This document shows, piece by piece, positions 59,702 through 64,000 of a DNA stretch of 64,000 nt (positions are counted from its first letter, which is position 1; the number at the start of each line of letters is the position of its first letter). A model generated the notes under the pieces. It did no database searches, was not told the origin of the DNA, and saw only the letters and a program-made list of their open reading frames with translations. Source of the stretch: an uncultured bacterium (GTDB taxonomy: Bacteria > Verrucomicrobiota > Lentisphaeria > Victivallales > UBA1829); NCBI GenBank assembly GCA_949292215.1, contig CASEYW010000034.1, positions 62,001 to 126,000 of the forward strand, given 5' to 3'. Position numbers and translations under genes: made by a program.

Positions 59702-61837
59702 TCAGAAATATTCAATCGGACACGCAGGAATGGAGTCCAGAAAGCGACGTCCGTAATTTTTTGCAACAATGCGACGATCAAGAACGACAACGATCCCCGA
59801 ATCCGTTTTGCTCCGGATCAATCGTCCGACCCCCTGCCGGAACTTCAGGACCGCATCCGGAATGGAATAATCCCGGAACGGCTCCCCGCCCTCCAGACGG
59901 ATTCGCTCAAGACGCGCTTCAATCAAAGGATGCGACGGAACCGCAAACGGCAGTTTTGTAATCATCACATTTGACAATGCTTCGCCGGGTACATCGACAC
60001 CCGTCCAGAAACTCGTCGCGCCGAAAATCACACAGGGCACCGTACTGCTTTTAAATTCCGCCAGCATGGACGAACGCGACAGCGCTCCTCCATGAACCAG
60101 CAGCCGGATTCCAAGTTCGCGAATCTCATCCTTTAATTCCTCCGCACAGGTCTTCAGCATGCTGTAACTGGTAAAAAGAACAAAGGCTCGTCCGTTTGTC
60201 ATCTTCAGGAAACGCATGATTTCATCGCAGACAGCCCCGTAATACAGATCCTCCGAAGGCAGAGGCATCGCCCGCGGCAGATACAGCGTCACCTGTTTCG
60301 AATAGTCGAACGGGGAATCGAGAATGATTCCTTTCCCATCCGAAAAACCGATCCGACGGAAAAAATAATCAAGGGAACCGTTCACTGCCAGCGTCGCACT
60401 GGTCAGGATGATCGACTTTTTCCTGGAAAACAGAATCCGGTTCAGCAACTCCGAAATATTCAGGGGCGCAGCGGACAGCTCCAGAATCTGCGACCGGGTC
60501 ACGGGAGAAATCTTGCCTTCCGCCCAGTAAACATGTTCATCCCATTCCATATTCGTAAAGCAGGCGATCTCCTCCTGGAAGGCCAGACAGCGTTCATGAA
60601 GCGACTGAAGCTCCGTCTTGAAATCCTCGTCCTCCTGTTCGGCGATGTACTCCCGGAGCAGTTTTGCGACTGTTCCGAGCGCTGGAGAAAGACGGTCCTC
60701 GAATCTGCCCGGAGAGGTAATCCGCAGAACAGCGTCGGAGCGTTTTGAGACCGCCTCATGAAACTGATCGAAATACTCGGTCGCGGCATCCTGCACTTTT
60801 GCGATCGTCGCACGGAGATTCATGGAACTTTCACCGGCACGCAGAAGGAGCCCCTTCCCCGTGGCAGGATTATAAAGACGGTTCAAAAAATAGCGGACCG
60901 CGCCTGAACGCAGTGACAGCCCCAGGTGCGCAGAAGCGGAATCCTCCAGCGTATGCGCCTCATCGAAAACAACCGCGCCGTAATTCGGCAGAGGAGAGGA
61001 TTCCAGCTGTTCAATCTCGCGAATTTTCAGATCGACAAAAAACAGCGCGTGATTTGCGACAATGATATCCGCTTTTTCCCACTCTCGCCGCGCTTTGAAA
61101 TAGAAGCAGGTCCGAAAATATCTGCATGCCGGTCCGGAACAGTTGGATGCCTCGCTGCATACACAGAGCCACAGATCGCTGTTCACAGGGAAATCGATAT
61201 CGTAACGGGTTCCATCCTCGGTTTTGTCTGCCCAATCGGCAAGACGTTCCACGTCGGGGACCAGTCCTGGCGCAGGCAGGAACTCCTCCCGGCGCCCTCC
61301 CCGTGCAAGGTCGAGACGCCGTTTGCAGATGTAATTGCCTCGTCCCTTTGCAAGCACGAACTTCAAATCAACGTCCAGCAGTTTTGTCAGCAGGGGAAGA
61401 TCTTTGTAGACAAGCTGTTCCTGAAGGTTCAAGGTCTCCGTCGTAATCAGAACCGGATATTTCGTAGAGAGCGCCATGTAGATCGCCGGAACCAGATACG
61501 CAAAACTTTTGCCGACTCCGGTCGGTGCTTCGACACAGAGATTTGCAGAACGCTCAAACGCTGCGGCAATTGCATTGGCCATCGCAGCCTGCTGGGGACG
61601 CGGTTCATAAGGACGCCCCCCATGCGCCTCCGCATGTCTCAGAGGCCCGTCTTCGGAAAAGAAACGGGCGGTCTCTTCCAGGCACTGCGGATGCAGAACC
61701 GGAGACGGCGGCTCTGCCAGCTCCTCCTCCGGATCAATCTCCTCAAGGGTTTCGAATTCCAGATCTTCCGATTCTGTAAAAGCGGAAGATTCCTCTGCAG
61801 CATCCCCTCGGTCTGACGGCCGTATCGGTGCAACCAT
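59702..61837 (-). CDS. dinG: DinG-like ATP-dependent DNA helicase (XPD/Rad3 family)
   Basis: A 711-residue superfamily 2 helicase, 5'-3' polarity by family. Walker A is APTGVGKSFAYLVPAI, Walker B is VVFDEAHTLED (DEAH). Four Cys in the [4Fe-4S] region occur between (CVCSEASNC, PACRYF, RTCFYF). The C-terminal motifs include FVLFTSYSMLK, FGATSFWTGVDVPGEALS and the final QGVGRLIRSKTDSG. The first 60 residues are acidic (Glu/Asp-rich) and unusual. It resolves R-loops and G-quadruplexes in other bacteria. Located between aroC and the nucleotidyltransferase fusion, after two tandem terminators. Confidence 0.87.
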   Translation of the reverse strand: MVAPIRPSDRGDAAEESSAFTESEDLEFETLEEIDPEEELAEPPSPVLHPQCLEETARFFSEDGPLRHAEAHGGRPYEPRPQQAAMANAIAAAFERSANLCVEAPTGVGKSFAYLVPAIYMALSTKYPVLITTETLNLQEQLVYKDLPLLTKLLDVDLKFVLAKGRGNYICKRRLDLARGGRREEFLPAPGLVPDVERLADWADKTEDGTRYDIDFPVNSDLWLCVCSEASNCSGPACRYFRTCFYFKARREWEKADIIVANHALFFVDLKIREIEQLESSPLPNYGAVVFDEAHTLEDSASAHLGLSLRSGAVRYFLNRLYNPATGKGLLLRAGESSMNLRATIAKVQDAATEYFDQFHEAVSKRSDAVLRITSPGRFEDRLSPALGTVAKLLREYIAEQEDEDFKTELQSLHERCLAFQEEIACFTNMEWDEHVYWAEGKISPVTRSQILELSAAPLNISELLNRILFSRKKSIILTSATLAVNGSLDYFFRRIGFSDGKGIILDSPFDYSKQVTLYLPRAMPLPSEDLYYGAVCDEIMRFLKMTNGRAFVLFTSYSMLKTCAEELKDEIRELGIRLLVHGGALSRSSMLAEFKSSTVPCVIFGATSFWTGVDVPGEALSNVMITKLPFAVPSHPLIEARLERIRLEGGEPFRDYSIPDAVLKFRQGVGRLIRSKTDSGIVVVLDRRIVAKNYGRRFLDSIPACPIEYF

Positions 61838-61872
61838 GGTGAACTCCCGCTGATAAAGAAGTACGAGTCATG

Positions 61873-61902
61873 AAAAAACCGCCGGAACGATATGGTCCCG
61901 GC
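61873..61902 (-). terminator. Second tandem terminator between aroC and dinG
   Basis: On the minus strand GCCGG (61898-61902) pairs with CCGGC (61881-61885), followed by GGTTTTTTC. Short stem; follows the main terminator at 61903-61941. Confidence 0.5.
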
Positions 61903-61941
61903 AAAAAAACAAGGTCCCCGGAAAACCGTCCCGGAGACCTT
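61903..61941 (-). terminator. Intrinsic terminator of aroC
   Basis: On the minus strand AAGGTCTCCGG (61931-61941) pairs with CCGGGGACCTT (61911-61921) with one G-T pair, followed by GTTTTTTTG. It is 15 nt after the aroC stop. Confidence 0.85.
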
Positions 61942-61956
61942 CGATCAAAACAGAGG

Positions 61957-63138
61957 TCAAATCTTGAGCCACTTGGGATCGATTCCCTCGACCTTCCAGT
62001 AGGCTTCCGCCATGTAGATGGCGTCGAGAATGACGCAGCGGGTCATGGCTTCGATCACCGGATAGATGCGCGGCAGCAGAGAGGGATCGCGGCGCGTGAT
62101 CGGAGAAAGAACCACATTTTCCATTTTCGCAACGTTGACGGTATCCTGCGGAACGGAAACGGTCGGTGTCGGTTTCACGGCACAGCGGAAACGGATGTCT
62201 TCCCAGGTTGTAATACCGCCGAGAATTCCGCCGGCGTTGTTGGTTTTGAAGCGGACTTTACCGGTTTCAGGATCGACATAGGCTTCATCGTTGGATTCCG
62301 CGCCGAGCATATCGGCGACCTTGAATCCGGCCCCGAATTCGAGCCCCTTGATCGCGCCGATCGAGCAGACGGCATGGGCAAGCATGGCGTTCATCTTATC
62401 GAAGACAGGCTCGCCGAGTCCGGCGGGAACGCCGTGCGCGATGCACTCGATGATGCCGCCGGCGGTTTCTCCCTGCTCCTTGATTTTCAGGATATCGCGC
62501 TTCATCTCCTCCGCGAGCTTCAGATCAGGGCAGTTGATCTCGTTTTTGCGATAGTTGGCTTTTGCGAACTCGTAAGAGACTTCTCCGTCGACTTTGATTC
62601 CGTGCGAGGCGATGGTGTAGGCGATGACGTCAATGCCCATGCGGTCGAGGATCGCTTTTGCGACGGCTCCACCTGCGACACGGCTGGCAGTTTCGCGTCC
62701 GCTGGCGCGGCCTGCGCCGACCCAGTCGCCGTGCTCGCCGTATTTCTTGAAGAATCCGTATTCCGCGTGTCCGGGACGGATCTCGTCCTTGTAGGAGCGG
62801 TACTGATCGATATGGACGTCCTGAATATCGTTGTTCGGGATAATCATGCCGACGGGCGCGCCGGTTGTGATGTCATTCTCCATGACGCCGGAATAGATGT
62901 AAACGCGATCCTTTTCAAGACGGGGGGAATCCAGCGGAGTCTGTCCCGGTTTGCGTTTATCGAGTTCCGCCTGCACCATTTCCGCAGTGAGTTTGATGCC
63001 TGCGGGAACGCCGTCGACGATCACCATCAAACCGCCGTAGAGTTCGGGCGGGACCGGGAGATTTTTTCTGAATCCGCCGGCATAGGATTCGCCGCAGCAA
63101 GTAATTTTGAAGAGTCTACCGAAAGTGTTTCCGAACAT
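61957..63138 (-). CDS. aroC: Chorismate synthase, divergent active-site loop
   Basis: The last step of the shikimate pathway, FMN-dependent removal of phosphate from EPSP. At 393 residues it is of normal length and clearly AroC-like: GNTFGRLFKIT, VIVDGVPAGI, SGVMENDITTGAPVGM, RPGHAEYGFFKKYG (second catalytic His), GAGRASGRETASRVAGGAVAK, GVPAGLGEPVFDK and NNAGGILGGIT. Odd: the first signature, normally GESHG, reads GESYAGG, so Tyr19 stands at the conserved active-site His, and about 13 extra residues (RKNLPVPPELYGG) follow. The gene has its own promoter and a terminator. The function is probably retained, but this deserves a check. Confidence 0.87.
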   Translation of the reverse strand: MFGNTFGRLFKITCCGESYAGGFRKNLPVPPELYGGLMVIVDGVPAGIKLTAEMVQAELDKRKPGQTPLDSPRLEKDRVYIYSGVMENDITTGAPVGMIIPNNDIQDVHIDQYRSYKDEIRPGHAEYGFFKKYGEHGDWVGAGRASGRETASRVAGGAVAKAILDRMGIDVIAYTIASHGIKVDGEVSYEFAKANYRKNEINCPDLKLAEEMKRDILKIKEQGETAGGIIECIAHGVPAGLGEPVFDKMNAMLAHAVCSIGAIKGLEFGAGFKVADMLGAESNDEAYVDPETGKVRFKTNNAGGILGGITTWEDIRFRCAVKPTPTVSVPQDTVNVAKMENVVLSPITRRDPSLLPRIYPVIEAMTRCVILDAIYMAEAYWKVEGIDPKWLKI

Positions 63139-63193
63139 AGTGATGTTCTCCCTTGAGATTGGTTGTTGAACGGCCCCTGCCGCACAAAACAGT

Positions 63194-63221
63194 AATATAG
63201 CTTTTTTCCGGAATTTTTCAA
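63194..63221 (-). promoter_or_regulatory. Sigma70 promoter of aroC
   Basis: On the minus strand TTGAAA (63216-63221), 16 nt, TATATT (63194-63199), with a leader of about 48 nt. Confidence 0.55.
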
Positions 63222-63410
63222 TAATCTTTACCGAATTCTCTCAGGATTCTTTGCAATGTTCTTCTCAATGAATGGAAAAAATCGGCAAAAGAATTTTCCG
63301 AAAAATCATCCGCGCATCTGAAAGCGCCTGTTGATTTCTTCGGAAAAGGATTATATTACCCTCTGTCGGACTCATTCTCACACACCAAAATCCAATCGGA
63401 AGGAATCTGT

Positions 63411-64000
63411 ATGAACACGGAACGTAACTGGGCAGGCTACTGGATCAACTCCGGAAGAAGCATGGGGACTCCCACCACGACGACCCCTGCCGCACCATAT
63501 TTGAGAACAACTTTCGAATGTAAATCCATCCCGGGAAAAGCAACGGTCTTTCTCTGCGGACTCGGCTGGCATGAACTCTATATCAATGGAAAAAAAGCGG
63601 ATAACCGGGTACTGGCTCCCGTCGTCACACAATATGACAGGCGCGTCTCCTGGATCGAATACGATATCACGCCGTTTGTCCGGCAGGGGAAAAACGCTCT
63701 TGCCGTTCTCCTCGGCAACGGCTGGTACAACTGCCAGACCGCCGAAGTCTGGAGTTTCGACAAAGCCCCCTGGCGCGATCTGCCGAAACTCCTCTGCGAC
63801 ATCGAAATCGACGGCGTCACCGTCGTAAAAAGCGACACCACCTGGAAAACCCACGACAGCCCCATCACCTTCGACGCCCTCCGCAATGGAGAATTCTACG
63901 ACGCAAGGCTTGAGATTCCCGGATTCGCTGACCCGGAGTTCGATGACTCCTCCTGGAACAACGCTGTCCAATGCAATCCGCCCGGCGGCAGGATCGTCAA
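63411..64000 (+). CDS. GH78-type alpha-L-rhamnosidase (3' truncated by window end)
   Basis: The frame runs from the ATG at 63411 (AAGGAA upstream) to the end of the window without a stop; 196 residues are visible. It carries the rhamnosidase N-terminal beta-sandwich: APYLRTTFECKSIPGKATVF, GWHELYINGKKADNRVLAP, YDITPFVRQGKNALAVLLGNGWY, then WKTHDSPITFDALRNGEFYD, YDARLEIPGFADPEFDD and SSWNNA, all typical of the domains preceding the (alpha/alpha)6 barrel of GH78. No signal peptide is visible, which suggests cytoplasmic cleavage of rhamnosides. The catalytic domain lies outside the window. Confidence 0.88.
   Translation, partial: MNTERNWAGYWINSGRSMGTPTTTTPAAPYLRTTFECKSIPGKATVFLCGLGWHELYINGKKADNRVLAPVVTQYDRRVSWIEYDITPFVRQGKNALAVLLGNGWYNCQTAEVWSFDKAPWRDLPKLLCDIEIDGVTVVKSDTTWKTHDSPITFDALRNGEFYDARLEIPGFADPEFDDSSWNNAVQCNPPGGRIV

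Noticed and set aside
61870-63156. A 428-codon plus-strand frame
   Set aside because: Antisense to aroC; it lacks a ribosome binding site and family motifs.
1-64000. Search for tRNA, rRNA, CRISPR arrays, insertion sequences and prophage genes
   Set aside because: No cloverleaf-like sequence, repeat array or recombinase motif was found by reading intergenic regions; a tRNAscan or Infernal run was not possible.

Overview
This window appears to come from a Gram-negative member of the PVC group, most likely a gut-type Lentisphaerota related to Victivallis. This is inference. The support is three genes for proteins with a type IV pilin-like N-terminus ([17 protein letters not shown]-type, two with the H-X9-DG tail motif) embedded in carbohydrate loci, a long PPi-dependent phosphofructokinase, lipid A and Kdo genes (lpxC, kdsD), and an abundance of glycosidases with varied one-component regulators. 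No rRNA, tRNA, CRISPR array, transposase or prophage gene was recognised.

Layout. 3-2560: 5'-truncated FabK/nitronate monooxygenase and an MsbA-like ABC exporter. 2612-6425: cassette 1, a GntR/LacI-type regulator, a pseudopilin and a clan GH-A glycosidase. 6442-11748 (minus): rnr, a 600 bp stretch without a clear gene, ispH, and an O-antigen-ligase-like membrane protein. 11941-14864: AraC regulator and two Gfo/Idh/MocA oxidoreductases. 14876-21253 (minus): cassette 2, a GntR regulator fused to a MalE-like binding domain, a pseudopilin and a 1320-residue secreted glycosidase-like protein. 21468-26084: PPi-PFK, gatC, gatA, and a secreted thioredoxin-like/TPR-like protein. 26176-29857: kdsD diverging from a BNR-repeat protein, FadR-type regulator and aldolase operon. 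30028-36073 (minus): OpgB-like transferase, LCAT-like lipoprotein and a hydrolase-acyltransferase fusion. 36330-41262: Gly/Pro-rich membrane protein, MFS transporter, AraC regulator and an (alpha/alpha)6-barrel glycosidase. 41421-42643: split chromate transporter. 42650-48471: DUF2264 protein and CE15-like esterase diverging from AraC, followed by cassette 3 (pseudopilin and GH5). 48517-55369 (minus): lpxC, tandem-hotdog FabZ, glgB, rsmB-like, tatD-like and tcdA. 55605-57131: bifunctional NAD(P)HX repair enzyme. 57160-63138 (minus): mannose-1-P guanylyltransferase, a cytidylyltransferase/GHMP-kinase fusion, a DinG-like helicase and a divergent aroC. 63411-end: start of a GH78 alpha-L-rhamnosidase.

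How the genes work together. Housekeeping and envelope genes (RNase R, IspH, GatCA, KdsD, LpxC/FabZ, GlgB, AroC) alternate with compact sugar-responsive loci. The most striking pattern is that a pseudopilin lies between a sugar-sensing regulator and a secreted glycosidase at three independent loci, each with a different regulator class. Many regulator genes have a sigma70-like promoter and repeated or palindromic operator candidates beside them; these are listed. Gene starts were moved from the longest frame where Shine-Dalgarno spacing, a signal peptide or a promoter decided it.
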